64,000 nt of DNA from positions 71,437-135,436 of the forward strand of contig NZ_FQVI01000005.1 in the NCBI RefSeq assembly GCF_900129135.1, in the 5' to 3' direction. This DNA is from Lactonifactor longoviformis DSM 17459. GTDB lineage: Bacteria > Bacillota > Clostridia > Lachnospirales > Lachnospiraceae. Positions 45,169 through 54,021 of this stretch are shown here, in pieces. Each line of letters starts with the position of its first letter. The first letter of the stretch is position 1. The notes under the pieces were generated by a model that worked only from the letters and a program-made list of their open reading frames with translations, did no database searches and had not been told where the DNA came from. The position numbers and the translations under genes are program-made.

Positions 45169-45490
45169 GATGGAAATTACGCTGAAAGTTATCGGAGGAA
45201 AGTGGAAGCCCCTGATTCTGCATTATCTGCAGGAGGAGGGGCCGAAGCGCTACAGCGAGATCCTGCATTTTCTGGAGAAAGCCCCTAAAAAGACGCTGAC
45301 AAGCCAGCTTCGGGAGTTGGAAGAGGATGGGGTGATTTCCAGAAAAGTATACCCTACCACGCCGGTTCAGGTGGAATATTCTGTCACAGCGCATGGTCAA
45401 ACACTGTACCCTATACTGGAAATGATGTGCGAGTGGGGCAGCAGGAATGAGGACGGCAGGTACGAGATAACGAACCGGCAGTGCTGCTGA
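45140..45490 (+). CDS. HxlR-family transcriptional regulator
   Basis: The 116-residue protein is a winged-helix regulator with LKVIGGKWKPLILHYLQ, KRYSEILHFL and TLTSQLRELEEDGVISRK. The start is ATG 45140, after AAGGAGAGGT; a start further upstream would lie inside the GGDEF gene. The ORF overlaps that gene by 29 bp in another frame. Members often respond to aldehydes, quinones or redox stress and control a neighbouring oxidoreductase; the next gene is an alcohol dehydrogenase with its own promoter. Confidence 0.92.
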   Translation: MTQKIKVTCEMEITLKVIGGKWKPLILHYLQEEGPKRYSEILHFLEKAPKKTLTSQLRELEEDGVISRKVYPTTPVQVEYSVTAHGQTLYPILEMMCEWGSRNEDGRYEITNRQCC

Positions 45491-45538
45491 CATAAGGCAG
45501 GGAACCAAAGGGTAACCTGGGCAGATGAAAGTGCCTTC

Positions 45539-45567
45539 TTGCGGCAAATCGGGGAGGAATCTATAAT
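45539..45567 (+). promoter_or_regulatory. Promoter of the alcohol dehydrogenase gene
   Basis: TTGCGG (45539-45544) and TATAAT (45562-45567) are 17 bp apart. A GGTAACC palindrome at 45511-45517 just upstream may bind the HxlR protein. Confidence 0.7.
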
Positions 45568-45599
45568 GAAAAAATAATGAGAGAGTACAGGAGGACAAC

Positions 45600-46775
45600 A
45601 TGGATAATTTTACATTTTATGCACCGACATATTTTGTGTTCGGCAAAGATACAGAGAAGGAAGCGGGACATTACGTGAAAAGATTTGGAGGTACGAAAGT
45701 TCTGCTTCACTACGGAGGAGGCTCCGTGATACGCACCGGTCTTCTGGAAAGAGTAAAGGCATCTCTTGAAAAAGAGGGAATTACCTACGCGGAACTTGGA
45801 GGTGTGAAGCCGAATCCGAGAAGCGGGCTGGTCTATGAGGGAATTGAGCTCTGCAAGAAGGAAAAGATCGACTTCATCCTGGCAGTGGGCGGAGGGAGTA
45901 CCATCGACTCTTCCAAGGCAATCGCAGCGGGGGCAGTTTATGACGGCGACTTCTGGGAGTATTACCAGGGTAAGCTGGTAGAACAGGCTCTTCCCGTGGG
46001 AACTATTCTCACCATCAGTGCGGCGGGAAGCGAGGGTTCTCCCGACTCTGTAATTACCTGCGAAGACGGCATGTATAAGAGAGGGGCAACCGGCGAAGGG
46101 CTGCGGCCCAGGTTTTCCATTCTGAATCCGGCGCTGACCCAGACACTTCCCCCTTATCAGACCGCCTGCGGCATTACTGATATTATGGCTCATTTATACG
46201 AGCGTTATATGACCAATACCCAGGATGTTGAGGTTACGGACCGCATGATAGAGGCCCTTATGATGACTATGATTCATGAGGGGCCGAAGGTAATTGCGGA
46301 TCCGGATGACTATCAGGCCAGGGCCAATATCATGTGGGCGGGTATGATGGCCCACAATAATTCCTGCGGCGTGGGAAGAACCCAGGACTGGACCAGTCAT
46401 GATGTGGAACATGAGCTTTCCGCCCTTTATGACTGTGCCCACGGGGCCGGACTGGCAGTGGTTATGCCTGCGGTTATGACCTACAATATGGGACACAATG
46501 TGATGCGGTTTGCCCAGGCAGCCTCCAGGGTTTGGGGATGCCAGATGGATTTCGCCCATCCGGAGGAAACTGCGAAGGCGGGCATCCAGGCATTCAGGAA
46601 CTTCCTTAGCTCCATCGGCATGCCGAAAAACTTTGAGGAACTGGGAGCCAGGGAAGAGGATATTGAAAAGCTGGCCCATGCTGCCTGCTGGGGCGATGTT
46701 AGAAAAGGAAATCTGGGCGGCTTTGTGAAGCTGAACGAGGAAGACGTTGCTAATATCTACCGGCTTATGCTGTAG
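45600..46775 (+). CDS. Iron-containing alcohol dehydrogenase (BdhA/YqhD-like)
   Basis: The 391-residue enzyme is a group III dehydrogenase: cofactor-binding GGGSTIDSSKAIA, metal-binding Asp in GITDIMAH and His residues in HDVEHELSALYDCAHGAG. Members reduce aldehydes such as butyraldehyde or methylglyoxal with NAD(P)H. The N-terminus MDNFTFYAPTYFVFGK is typical of NADPH-dependent butanol dehydrogenases. It has an HxlR-family regulator upstream and a terminator downstream, so it is a single-gene unit. Confidence 0.93.
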   Translation: MDNFTFYAPTYFVFGKDTEKEAGHYVKRFGGTKVLLHYGGGSVIRTGLLERVKASLEKEGITYAELGGVKPNPRSGLVYEGIELCKKEKIDFILAVGGGSTIDSSKAIAAGAVYDGDFWEYYQGKLVEQALPVGTILTISAAGSEGSPDSVITCEDGMYKRGATGEGLRPRFSILNPALTQTLPPYQTACGITDIMAHLYERYMTNTQDVEVTDRMIEALMMTMIHEGPKVIADPDDYQARANIMWAGMMAHNNSCGVGRTQDWTSHDVEHELSALYDCAHGAGLAVVMPAVMTYNMGHNVMRFAQAASRVWGCQMDFAHPEETAKAGIQAFRNFLSSIGMPKNFEELGAREEDIEKLAHAACWGDVRKGNLGGFVKLNEEDVANIYRLML

Positions 46776-46801
46776 GCACTTGTCTGGAACAAGAAACTTG
46801 G

Positions 46802-46830
46802 AAACACCGCTCTATAAGGCGGTGTTTTTT
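46802..46830 (+). terminator. Rho-independent terminator of the alcohol dehydrogenase gene
   Basis: AAACACCGC and GCGGTGTTT pair around an 8-nt loop and are followed by a T-run. Confidence 0.93.
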
Positions 46831-46846
46831 GATCTCTCCACCGGTC

Positions 46847-46875
46847 TTGACAGGGCATTCCTATATGAGTAAAAT
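46847..46875 (+). promoter_or_regulatory. Promoter of the DUF445 gene
   Basis: TTGACA (46847-46852) is a perfect -35 and TAAAAT (46870-46875) a good -10, 17 bp apart. Confidence 0.85.
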
Positions 46876-46926
46876 TGACAGCGGTGTTGTTACATCGGAG
46901 AAGAAACAGAATTGGAGGTTACAAAA

Positions 46927-47814
46927 ATGAGTGTGATTCATATAATTTCAGGCCCTGTCATAGGAGCAGCGATCGGATATTTTACAAACTATATAGCGGT
47001 AAAGATGTTGTTTCGTCCGTACTATCCCATAAAGGCAGGACGGTTTACTCTGCCCTTTACCCCGGGGATTATCCCCAGAAGAAAGAATGCGCTGGCCGAA
47101 GCCGTGGGGAGAGCGGTGGGCAGTTCTCTGCTGGGGGAGGGCGAGATAAAGCAGATCCTTCTTTCCAGAGGAGTAAAGGAGGCTGTATCGGGAGGTGCCC
47201 TCAGTGCTTTGTCAGGCGGCAAAGAGGAGGTAACGGTAAGGAACCTTGCGGCCTCTTGTATGAGCAGTGAGACTTATGAGGTCTATAAAGCACAGCTGGT
47301 AGATTATATCACTGACAAGGCAGCAGAAGGGATAGATAAGATAGAGCTGGGCAATGTTATCGCAACCCAAGGCGCCGGGGCATTAAAAGGCATGGATCTT
47401 GGCGTGATGGCCATGTTTATTAATGACAATACCATTGCCGCATTTGCGAAGCCCATGGGGGATAAGATAACAGAGTATATAAAGAGAGAGGGACGGGATA
47501 AGATCCGTACCTATATCTATGAGGAGGTATGCAAAGGGGAGGAAAAGGATCTCAGGGAACTGGGCCGAAAGTATGAGCAGATTGATATAAAACAAATTAT
47601 AGAACAGGCATATACCAGGATGATCGACAGCAAAGCCGATGATATTGTAAAGGAATTCCATATTGCCGAGACCATCCGCGAGAAAATTCAGAATATGGGA
47701 GTCAAAGAATTGGAAGAACTGGTGCTGTCTGTTATGAAAAATGAGCTGAATATGATTGTTAATCTGGGTGCCCTGATCGGGTTTGTGATAGGGCTGCTGA
47801 ACATTCTCCTATAG
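46927..47814 (+). CDS. DUF445-family membrane protein
   Basis: The 295-residue protein starts at ATG 46927, seven bases after GGAGG. It has an N-terminal hydrophobic helix with the family stretch GYFTNYIAVKMLFRPYYP and PFTPGIIPRRKNALAEAVG, a long helical middle, and a C-terminal hydrophobic hairpin (NLGALIGFVIGLLNILL). The family occurs as YheB in Bacillus and is membrane-associated; its function is not established. It has its own promoter. Confidence 0.9.
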   Translation: MSVIHIISGPVIGAAIGYFTNYIAVKMLFRPYYPIKAGRFTLPFTPGIIPRRKNALAEAVGRAVGSSLLGEGEIKQILLSRGVKEAVSGGALSALSGGKEEVTVRNLAASCMSSETYEVYKAQLVDYITDKAAEGIDKIELGNVIATQGAGALKGMDLGVMAMFINDNTIAAFAKPMGDKITEYIKREGRDKIRTYIYEEVCKGEEKDLRELGRKYEQIDIKQIIEQAYTRMIDSKADDIVKEFHIAETIREKIQNMGVKELEELVLSVMKNELNMIVNLGALIGFVIGLLNILL

Positions 47815-47920
47815 ATTGACTCCAGGTTCACCTTGGGAAGAAATCCAGATATCTGCTGTATAAATGTTTGGGAAAAATAAATAAGCGGGGATTATTTGCG
47901 TACATGGTCCGTCTAATGAG

Positions 47921-47934
47921 TATAAGCGCTTACA
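47921..47934. promoter_or_regulatory. Near-cre inverted repeat upstream of an ECF sigma gene
   Basis: TATAAGCGCTTACA matches the catabolite-response consensus except for one base. CGTCTAA at 47910-47916 resembles the -10 of ECF promoters, but a convincing -35 was not found. Either could be by chance. Confidence 0.25.
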
Positions 47935-47965
47935 AGAGACTGCTGCAGCAGCAGAAAGGAAACCT

Positions 47966-48463
47966 ATGAAGGATTTGGTAGAAAAAGCAAGGAATGGGGA
48001 TAAAAAAGCATTCGATCACCTCATCCGTTCTCAGATGGAAAATATGTATAAGACAGCCATATCCTATTTGAAAAATGATGAGGACGCGGCGGATGCCATA
48101 CAGGAAGCTATTCTGACCTGTTACGAGAAGCTGGATACATTAAAAACAGACGGATATTTCAGAACCTGGCTTACCAGGATTCTCATCAATAAGTGTAAAG
48201 ATATGCTGAGAAAGAGGAAGGTTTATTACCTCGAAGATGAGTTGTCTGAGATTCCGGTGGAAGAAGACTTTTCTATGGTAGAGTGGCGGGAACTGCTGTA
48301 TATGCTTCCTGAGGAGTACAGGATCGCGGTGCTTTTATACTATGTAGAAGGCTTTAAGATTCGGGAAATCAGTGAGATTCTGGATGTGAAGGAAAGTACT
48401 GTCCAGTCCAGACTTGCGCGGGCAAGAGGGAAGCTGAGGCAGGAATATCCCCAGGTGAAATAG
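47966..48463 (+). CDS. ECF-type RNA polymerase sigma factor
   Basis: The 165-residue protein has region 2 (FDHLIRSQMENMYKTAISYL, AADAIQEAILTCYEKLDTLK) and region 4 (LPEEYRIAVLLYYVEGFKIREI, TVQSRLARARGKLRQ), and nothing else, as in group 4 sigma factors. It is followed by a DUF4179 membrane protein that probably acts as its anti-sigma factor. The signal is unknown but is likely envelope stress. Confidence 0.94.
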   Translation: MKDLVEKARNGDKKAFDHLIRSQMENMYKTAISYLKNDEDAADAIQEAILTCYEKLDTLKTDGYFRTWLTRILINKCKDMLRKRKVYYLEDELSEIPVEEDFSMVEWRELLYMLPEEYRIAVLLYYVEGFKIREISEILDVKESTVQSRLARARGKLRQEYPQVK

Positions 48464-48474
48464 GAGGACGGAGT

Positions 48475-49524
48475 ATGGAACATAGAGAGAAAGATTATAT
48501 GGAAAATTTGAAACGGAAGGTAGAGGTGCCGGACATCGTATGGCAAAAGGCGGAGGATGCGCTGGAACAGATCCAGCAGCAGGGGAAGAAAAAACGGACT
48601 GTTTTCAGGAGATGGACTGCAGGAAGGGCGGCTGCGGCTGCCATAGCCGCTACCCTGGTATTGGGAACTGTAACCGTGGGAGCGATGTCTCTGGCCGGAT
48701 GGCATCAAAATGTGGCGGATGAGATGCAGGCTTCTGAGGAACAGCAAACGAAGCTCTCCGGGGAGGGGATGGTAACTGACGGGGCGTCATCTGCTGCGGA
48801 TAACGGCATTACTGTGGAGAGTATACAGACCATAGCGGACAGCCGCTATATTTACTTCTGGTTTAAGGTGATAAATGAGAATCCCAAAATCAAGCTGACG
48901 GAGGACGATACCTTCCGTGAGTTTGATATCCGGGTGGAGGGCCAGGACGCGGGATTTGGCATCAGCGGCAGAAGCTTCGAGGAAACGGAGGAAGAGGGTG
49001 TGTATCTGTGCAGCTATTACGGGAGCTTTGACAGAGAGATGGATCCTGGAGCTATAAGGGTAAAGGCGGATTTTAACGGCATCAGCGCCTACGATAACCA
49101 TTTGCAGGAGACTGAGACCTGCCAGGGGACCTGGAACCTGGAATGGGATGTCCAGGTAGGTGCGGCAACCAGAAAGATTGAGGTGAACAAAGAAGTTCCG
49201 GGTTATGGGCCGGTAACCCTTGACCGTCTGGAAGTGTCCCCTATTTCCTGCACTGCCTATTTTGGATCCTGGGAGGGAGATCCGGAGGAAGAGACGCCGG
49301 TACTGGCGGGATTCCGTATGAGAGACGGGAGTATTGTGACAGATTTTAGAGGCGGCCCGGGAATGTCGTCAGAAGAGGATGGTATTTTCAAATCCAGCGA
49401 GGGGTTTGCAAAGGTAGTGGATGCAGATGACATCACAGGAATCTTCTTCATCCGGGCGGATTATGCTGATACAGGAGAGAAAGAATTGACAGAGTCAGAT
49501 ATGGTTGAGATAGCTCTGGAATAG
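48475..49524 (+). CDS. DUF4179 anti-sigma factor
   Basis: The 349-residue protein has a cytoplasmic N-terminus of about 45 residues rich in charged helices (sigma-binding region), one membrane helix (about 50-72, AAAAAIAATLVLGTVTVGAM) and a large extracellular part with DUF4179-like and beta-rich sections (YIYFWFKVINENPKIKLT, ISCTAYFGSWEGDPEEETPV). Genes of this family usually follow an ECF sigma factor and sequester it at the membrane, as here (11 bp apart). Release by proteolysis is known for related pairs and is inferred. Confidence 0.88.
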   Translation: MEHREKDYMENLKRKVEVPDIVWQKAEDALEQIQQQGKKKRTVFRRWTAGRAAAAAIAATLVLGTVTVGAMSLAGWHQNVADEMQASEEQQTKLSGEGMVTDGASSAADNGITVESIQTIADSRYIYFWFKVINENPKIKLTEDDTFREFDIRVEGQDAGFGISGRSFEETEEEGVYLCSYYGSFDREMDPGAIRVKADFNGISAYDNHLQETETCQGTWNLEWDVQVGAATRKIEVNKEVPGYGPVTLDRLEVSPISCTAYFGSWEGDPEEETPVLAGFRMRDGSIVTDFRGGPGMSSEEDGIFKSSEGFAKVVDADDITGIFFIRADYADTGEKELTESDMVEIALE

Positions 49525-49530
49525 TAAGGT

Positions 49531-49582
49531 ATAAGCAAAAAGGCAGCGGTTCTGAGTGGGGAAACGCTGCCTTTTTGCTTAT
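49531..49582. terminator. Bidirectional terminator, 18-bp stem
   Basis: ATAAGCAAAAAGGCAGCG pairs perfectly with CGCTGCCTTTTTGCTTAT around a 16-nt loop. T-rich tails follow on both strands. It separates the sigma/anti-sigma pair from the convergent membrane gene. Confidence 0.93.
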
Positions 49583-49613
49583 GTATTTTACAAAAAGAAA
49601 GTTTCAGGATTAT

Positions 49614-50378
49614 TTAGTTATCGGCAGCCGGCACGATACCGGGAATCCGGTTCAGAATTTCCTGATACACTTCTTTTGTTTTTCCGCTGTCTTTGCCGTT
49701 GAATACCACTGTGCCTTCCGGTGTTTCCAAAATAATATATTCTTTACACCGGTTATAGGAATAGAGCACATACTTGCCGAACCGGTCATTTTTAAAGTCC
49801 CCGGCCCGCAGCACATAATTTCCCAGCCCGAATACTCTCCGCCCCGGTGTCAGCTGATCCGTGTATTCAATAGACTGGATATCGCTGTACAGGATTTCCT
49901 TATCCTCCCACCCGGATGTGTGGAGGGAGATTCCGCTGTTATCCAGAGTAATGGTAAGTGAACCGGTAAACATAGTGATACCCACCAGCAAAAAAGTGAC
50001 TGCAACAAATCCCAGAATAAGCGCCTTAGAGCGCTTTTCTTTTTTTAGATCTCTGGGTTTGGGAGGCACGGAGACGGGAGATTTGTTCTTGCATATGGTA
50101 TTCATGGCAATGAGCATTCCAATGATTATGACAGGAATTCCCACACCCAAAATGATAGGAAACACACGGGAATATCCAAATCCCTCCAAAGCGGAGAGCA
50201 AAAGCAGGGCGGTAATGAGTGCTGTCCCTGTCCCGGTAACACGGCAGAGCTTTTTTTCATCATATTTTGCCTTTTCTTTGGCACTTGAAGTATTGTATCC
50301 CGCAATCAGAAAGCCCCCTCTTCCCGAGAGCAGAACAGCTGAGAGTACAGCGAACAGTATGATAATAGGCCATAACAT
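49614..50378 (-). CDS. Membrane protein with DUF3784 and PH-like domain
   Basis: The 254-residue protein starts at ATG 50378 (GGAG four bases upstream). Residues 1-85 have the DUF3784 pattern: an N-terminal helix, SGRGGFLIAGYNTSS, KKLCRVTGT and a second helix. Further helices near 90-110 and 133-155 follow, and then a C-terminal PH-like domain (about 160-245) with ISLHTSGWEDKEILYSDIQS, YTDQLTPGRRVFGLGNYVL and YIILETPEGTVVF. This combination occurs in Clostridia and lacks a known role. It is single in its operon. Confidence 0.75.
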   Translation of the reverse strand: MLWPIIILFAVLSAVLLSGRGGFLIAGYNTSSAKEKAKYDEKKLCRVTGTGTALITALLLLSALEGFGYSRVFPIILGVGIPVIIIGMLIAMNTICKNKSPVSVPPKPRDLKKEKRSKALILGFVAVTFLLVGITMFTGSLTITLDNSGISLHTSGWEDKEILYSDIQSIEYTDQLTPGRRVFGLGNYVLRAGDFKNDRFGKYVLYSYNRCKEYIILETPEGTVVFNGKDSGKTKEVYQEILNRIPGIVPAADN

Positions 50379-50556
50379 AGAGCTCCATATCCTTTCTTTG
50401 TATACAGGGCACAGCTTGTGGTCCCTGAGTCTGCATGTTAAATTGATTGTAACATAAGAGGCATGTAAATTCATTAGTATCCTATCTTTTTTTACCTCTA
50501 TGGTGTTATACCTAATAGAGAGCGCTTTCTAAAAAATCCTGAAAGGAGGTGCAGCG

Positions 50557-51075
50557 TTGGACCAGGACTTTTTTCTCCTGCAGAAAATGAAATCCGGTGA
50601 TGAATCGGCTGTAGAAGAGTTTGTGAAAAAATATTACCCTGCTATTCTCAAATATTCCTATTACCATGTAAATGATCAGGGTAAAGCAGAGGATATTGCC
50701 CAGGATACATTTGAACGGTTTTTCCGTTCTTTCTCGGACTACCGGCACTACGGAAAGGCTAAAAATTATCTCTACGTCATTGCAGGAAATTTATGCAAAA
50801 ACACATACAGAAAAAAGAAGGAGGAACCTCTGGAATCTGTTCCGGAAGAGTCTGTTTGGCCCTTAGACAGAGTAATTAATTCCCTTGCCATGGAACAGGC
50901 CCTGCTCCAGCTGCCGGAGGAGATGAGGGATGTCCTTATCCTTCACTATTATCAGGATTTGAAGCTAAAGGAAATCGCGAAGATTCAGGAAATCGGACTT
51001 CCTCTGGTGAAATATAGAATAAAGGCTGGCAAGGAACGCCTGAGGGAGATTTTGGGAAAGGAGGAACTGTTATGA
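50557..51075 (+). CDS. ECF-type sigma factor, second copy, TTG start
   Basis: The 172-residue sigma factor has region 2 (YYPAILKYSYYHVNDQGKAE, AQDTFERFFRSF) and region 4 (LPEEMRDVLILHYYQDLKLKEI, LVKYRIKAGKERLRE). It starts at TTG 50557, six bases after AAAGGAGGT. It is not close to the first ECF gene in sequence. Its stop overlaps the next ATG (ATGA), and the operon continues with a membrane protein and an ABC exporter. The membrane protein may be its anti-sigma factor. Confidence 0.93.
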   Translation: MDQDFFLLQKMKSGDESAVEEFVKKYYPAILKYSYYHVNDQGKAEDIAQDTFERFFRSFSDYRHYGKAKNYLYVIAGNLCKNTYRKKKEEPLESVPEESVWPLDRVINSLAMEQALLQLPEEMRDVLILHYYQDLKLKEIAKIQEIGLPLVKYRIKAGKERLREILGKEELL

Positions 51076-51839
51076 AAGAGGGAAAGAAGCGGGACTATAT
51101 GACGATCCGGCAGCCGGAAGGACCGGAGGTTCGGACAGAAAAAATAGAGGAGACTTGTCTTCTGTCAAAACAGGCATTTTACCGGTATGCAGAAGAAGAG
51201 AGCATAACGCCAGCAGAGTTTTTAGCAGTTCAGCTCCGGTTTATCAATAAAAGCATGTGGGTTCTGCAGATTGGTATCTACTTTTTGCTGTGGCTGACTC
51301 TGCACTGGCAGAAACATGGGGCGCTTCCGTACAGCGGCTTCAGTGTATGGGTTCCCCTTCTGGGCATGACACTGATTCCGGAGCTATGGAAGAACCTGAG
51401 AACCAGAACCATAGAGATAGAAAATGCTACGTATTACGGACTGAAGAAGGTTTATATAGCAAGGGTGCTGCTCATAGGGATGGCAGAGCTTATACTGGCA
51501 AGTATATTTTTTATTTTCACGGCTGCAACTATAAGAATTTCCCTTTATGAAGCTGTTATTAATTTCCTTGTGCCGTTTAATGTGACCTGCTGTATCTGCT
51601 TTGCTGTCCTGTGCAGTGTGAAAATGAATTCCCAGCTGATGGCTGTAGGTCTCTGCACCATATGGTCCTTTCTCTGGTACCGGGTGGTTATTATGGAAAG
51701 GCTGTACCGGGCCATTGCTCTGCCGGTGTGGCTGCTGCTGGTTGCGGTTTCTATGATTTTTCTTGTTTATGTGATTATGCGGGCGGTAAGAGTTACCGCG
51801 CGGTATTGTGAAGGAGAGTGGATATGGAATTACAAATAA
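51072..51839 (+). CDS. Six-helix membrane protein, probable partner or anti-sigma of the ABC/ECF operon
   Basis: The 255-residue protein has a charged N-terminal domain of about 55 residues (KIEETCLLSKQAFYRYAEEE) and then about six membrane helices, ending in a basic tail with YCEGEWIWNYK. It starts inside the sigma stop codon, so translation is coupled. No family was recognised. The terminal part of a protein at 63826-64000 (-), also next to an ATPase, has a similar C-terminal tail. A role as membrane-bound anti-sigma or exporter subunit is inference. Confidence 0.7.
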   Translation: MKEGKKRDYMTIRQPEGPEVRTEKIEETCLLSKQAFYRYAEEESITPAEFLAVQLRFINKSMWVLQIGIYFLLWLTLHWQKHGALPYSGFSVWVPLLGMTLIPELWKNLRTRTIEIENATYYGLKKVYIARVLLIGMAELILASIFFIFTAATIRISLYEAVINFLVPFNVTCCICFAVLCSVKMNSQLMAVGLCTIWSFLWYRVVIMERLYRAIALPVWLLLVAVSMIFLVYVIMRAVRVTARYCEGEWIWNYK

Positions 51840-52717
51840 AAAATCTGACGAAAGAGTTTAAAGATATGAAGGCCGTAAATCACGTGTCTTTTACTATGGA
51901 TCGGGGAGTATACGGGCTTTTGGGGGTAAACGGGGCAGGGAAGACGACACTGATGCGAATGATCTGCACTCTGCTGAATCCCACAAGCGGAACGATCCTT
52001 TGGGGGGGCAGAGATATCTTTTCCATGGGAGAGGAGTACCGCAGAGTGATCGGGTATCTGCCCCAGGATTTCGGATATTATCCGGAATTTACCCCGGAGG
52101 ATTATCTCAGATATATATCCGCCCTCAAAGGGATAAAACCTGTAGCAGCGAAAAGAAGGATTGAGGACCTGCTTCGCCAGGTGGGACTGGAAAACGTCAG
52201 AAAGAAGAAAATTAAAAAGTTTTCCGGAGGAATGAAACGCCGCCTGGGCATAGCGCAGGCCATGCTGAACCGTCCCAGGCTTCTGATTCTGGATGAGCCT
52301 ACTTCCGGCCTGGATCCCAAAGAAAGGATTCGTTTCCGGAATCTGATCAGCGAACTGGCAGAGGAAGGCATTATCCTGTTGTCCACACATATCGTTTCTG
52401 ACGTGGAATCCATCGCCAATGAGATCCTTTTTATGAGAGAAGGACAGATTATAGACTCCGGTTCCCCTGCTGAACTGATAGAGGGCATCTCCCGAAGAGT
52501 AAAAGTATGGGAGTGTGTGATGGGGAAACAGGAGGCAGAAATCTATAGAAAACGCTATTGCGTATCCAATCTGAAAATAGAGGCAGAAGGGGCAAGACTA
52601 CGGATTTTATCAGAGGTACAGCCCTGCCCCCAGGCTGTACAGAGCCCTCTGAGTCTGGAGGATGCATTTTTATACTATTTCGGAGAGAAAGCAGGTGAGG
52701 AACATGTACAAGTATGA
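51824..52717 (+). CDS. ABC-2-type exporter ATPase
   Basis: The 297-residue protein has Walker A GVNGAGKTT, signature FSGGMKRRLGIAQ, Walker B LLILDEPTSGLD and STHIVSD as the H-loop. The start is ATG 51824, seven bases after AAGGAG; a GTG at 51818 lies in the SD. It overlaps the previous gene by 16 bp and the permease by 14 bp. It powers export through the permease encoded next. A near-identical arrangement occurs at 61661-63797 on the other strand. Confidence 0.95.
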   Translation: MELQIKNLTKEFKDMKAVNHVSFTMDRGVYGLLGVNGAGKTTLMRMICTLLNPTSGTILWGGRDIFSMGEEYRRVIGYLPQDFGYYPEFTPEDYLRYISALKGIKPVAAKRRIEDLLRQVGLENVRKKKIKKFSGGMKRRLGIAQAMLNRPRLLILDEPTSGLDPKERIRFRNLISELAEEGIILLSTHIVSDVESIANEILFMREGQIIDSGSPAELIEGISRRVKVWECVMGKQEAEIYRKRYCVSNLKIEAEGARLRILSEVQPCPQAVQSPLSLEDAFLYYFGEKAGEEHVQV

Positions 52718-53933
52718 GCTGAAAAAGGTAACCGGCAGGCTCAGCACAAAAGTGACGCTGGGAGTATTCTGCGTCTACCTTATCTGGATGCTGGGTGCCT
52801 TTTATATTAGAAGTGAGGTGTGGGTAAATCCCCGGGGGGAAGAAGAACGGGGCATTCATGCCATTCATAATCTGAAAGAAATGAAAAAGGAGTGGGAAGG
52901 CCCTGTCACAGAGGAAAAAATTGCCCGGGTGCTCGAGGCCAATGCCCGCATCACGTCGGACCCCGAATATGCCCTGGAAGGCGGAGGGCTCAGCAATACA
53001 GGGTATGCCAAAAGACAGGGGTTCGCAGACATCAGGGATTTGATTAACCAGTCTTTTTGCAGTTTTCGGGAAAATGATTATTATATGGCGGACCGTTTGG
53101 GTCCCGAGGATGCACAACAGTTTTATGTCAACCGGACAGAACATCTGAGGGAGTGGCTGTATGGGGAGTACAGCAGCAGCTTCAGCGATAAGGAAAAGGC
53201 TTATTATATACAACAGTTTGAGAAAATGGAGATTCCGCTGGAATACAGATACCAGACAGGATGGAGCAAAACTATAGAGTTTACAATGGTGGTAATCATG
53301 GGTGCCGCAATTGTTGTGTGCATTCTTGTGGCATCTGTATTTCCCTGGGAATACCAGACAGGGGCTTCCAGCGTGTTCTATTCCAGCTGCTATGGACGTT
53401 CCCGGGGAATAAAGGCCAAGATAGGGGCAGTCCTCACAATCGCTGCGGCAGTCTATTGGGCGGCAGTTCTTGTATCCAGCGGGATATTGCTGGCAGTGTT
53501 TGGAACAGACGGAGCCGGCTGTATGATTCAGGCCAATGGATTCTGGAAAAGCCTGTACAACATTACCAATTTGGAAGCCTATATCTTATGCATCCTCTGG
53601 GGGTTTATCATATGCCTTTTTATGAGTATTCTCACTGCATGGATCTCTGCAGTGACAGGCTCCTCCATTCTGCCTATCGTGACAAGCTTTTTGCTGATTA
53701 TGGCTCCGGCAGTTGTGGGACAGTACGTTACCGGCGGACTGGCAGGAGACATCCTGGGGCTTCTTCCTCACCAGCTGATGCAGGGGACCACTCTTTTGAG
53801 ACTGTTTACGGTGTATACCATAGGAGGAAAGGTAGTCAATCTCTGCCAGATCCTGCCTCCGCTTTATCTGGGACTGACAGCCGTTTTGCTGCCGGCAGTA
53901 TATCTGGTCTACAGAAAAAAGGAAGTTTATTAG
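52704..53933 (+). CDS. ABC-2-type exporter permease
   Basis: The 409-residue membrane protein has one N-terminal helix (about 20-37), a large extracytoplasmic loop of about 150 residues, and six further helices in its C-terminal half (TMVVIMGAAIVVCILVASVF, AAAVYWAAVLVSSGILLAVFG, and others). ATG 52704 follows AGGTGAGG. Together with the ATPase it forms an exporter that may move a peptide or lipid. Its N-terminal layout matches the permease at 61661-62908. Confidence 0.88.
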   Translation: MYKYELKKVTGRLSTKVTLGVFCVYLIWMLGAFYIRSEVWVNPRGEEERGIHAIHNLKEMKKEWEGPVTEEKIARVLEANARITSDPEYALEGGGLSNTGYAKRQGFADIRDLINQSFCSFRENDYYMADRLGPEDAQQFYVNRTEHLREWLYGEYSSSFSDKEKAYYIQQFEKMEIPLEYRYQTGWSKTIEFTMVVIMGAAIVVCILVASVFPWEYQTGASSVFYSSCYGRSRGIKAKIGAVLTIAAAVYWAAVLVSSGILLAVFGTDGAGCMIQANGFWKSLYNITNLEAYILCILWGFIICLFMSILTAWISAVTGSSILPIVTSFLLIMAPAVVGQYVTGGLAGDILGLLPHQLMQGTTLLRLFTVYTIGGKVVNLCQILPPLYLGLTAVLLPAVYLVYRKKEVY

Positions 53934-53967
53934 AGCAAAGTATCTCGATCTTGTGATATTTCCAAAA

Positions 53968-53996
53968 TTGCGGTTTATGTCCCAAACACTTATAAT
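53968..53996 (+). promoter_or_regulatory. Promoter of the BceRSAB-like operon
   Basis: TTGCGG (53968-53973) and TATAAT (53991-53996) are 17 bp apart, 25 bp before ATG 54022. Confidence 0.75.
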
Positions 53997-54021
53997 AGAG
54001 AAAAAAGAAGGAGTGTGGGAG

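Noticed and set aside
46875-47270. 131-codon open frame overlapping the DUF445 gene
   Set aside because: Out of frame with DUF445, which has a family signature, SD and promoter.
49361-49582. T-rich segment as an attenuator inside the DUF4179 gene
   Set aside because: It is the strong bidirectional terminator after the gene, with no leader peptide or alternative stem.
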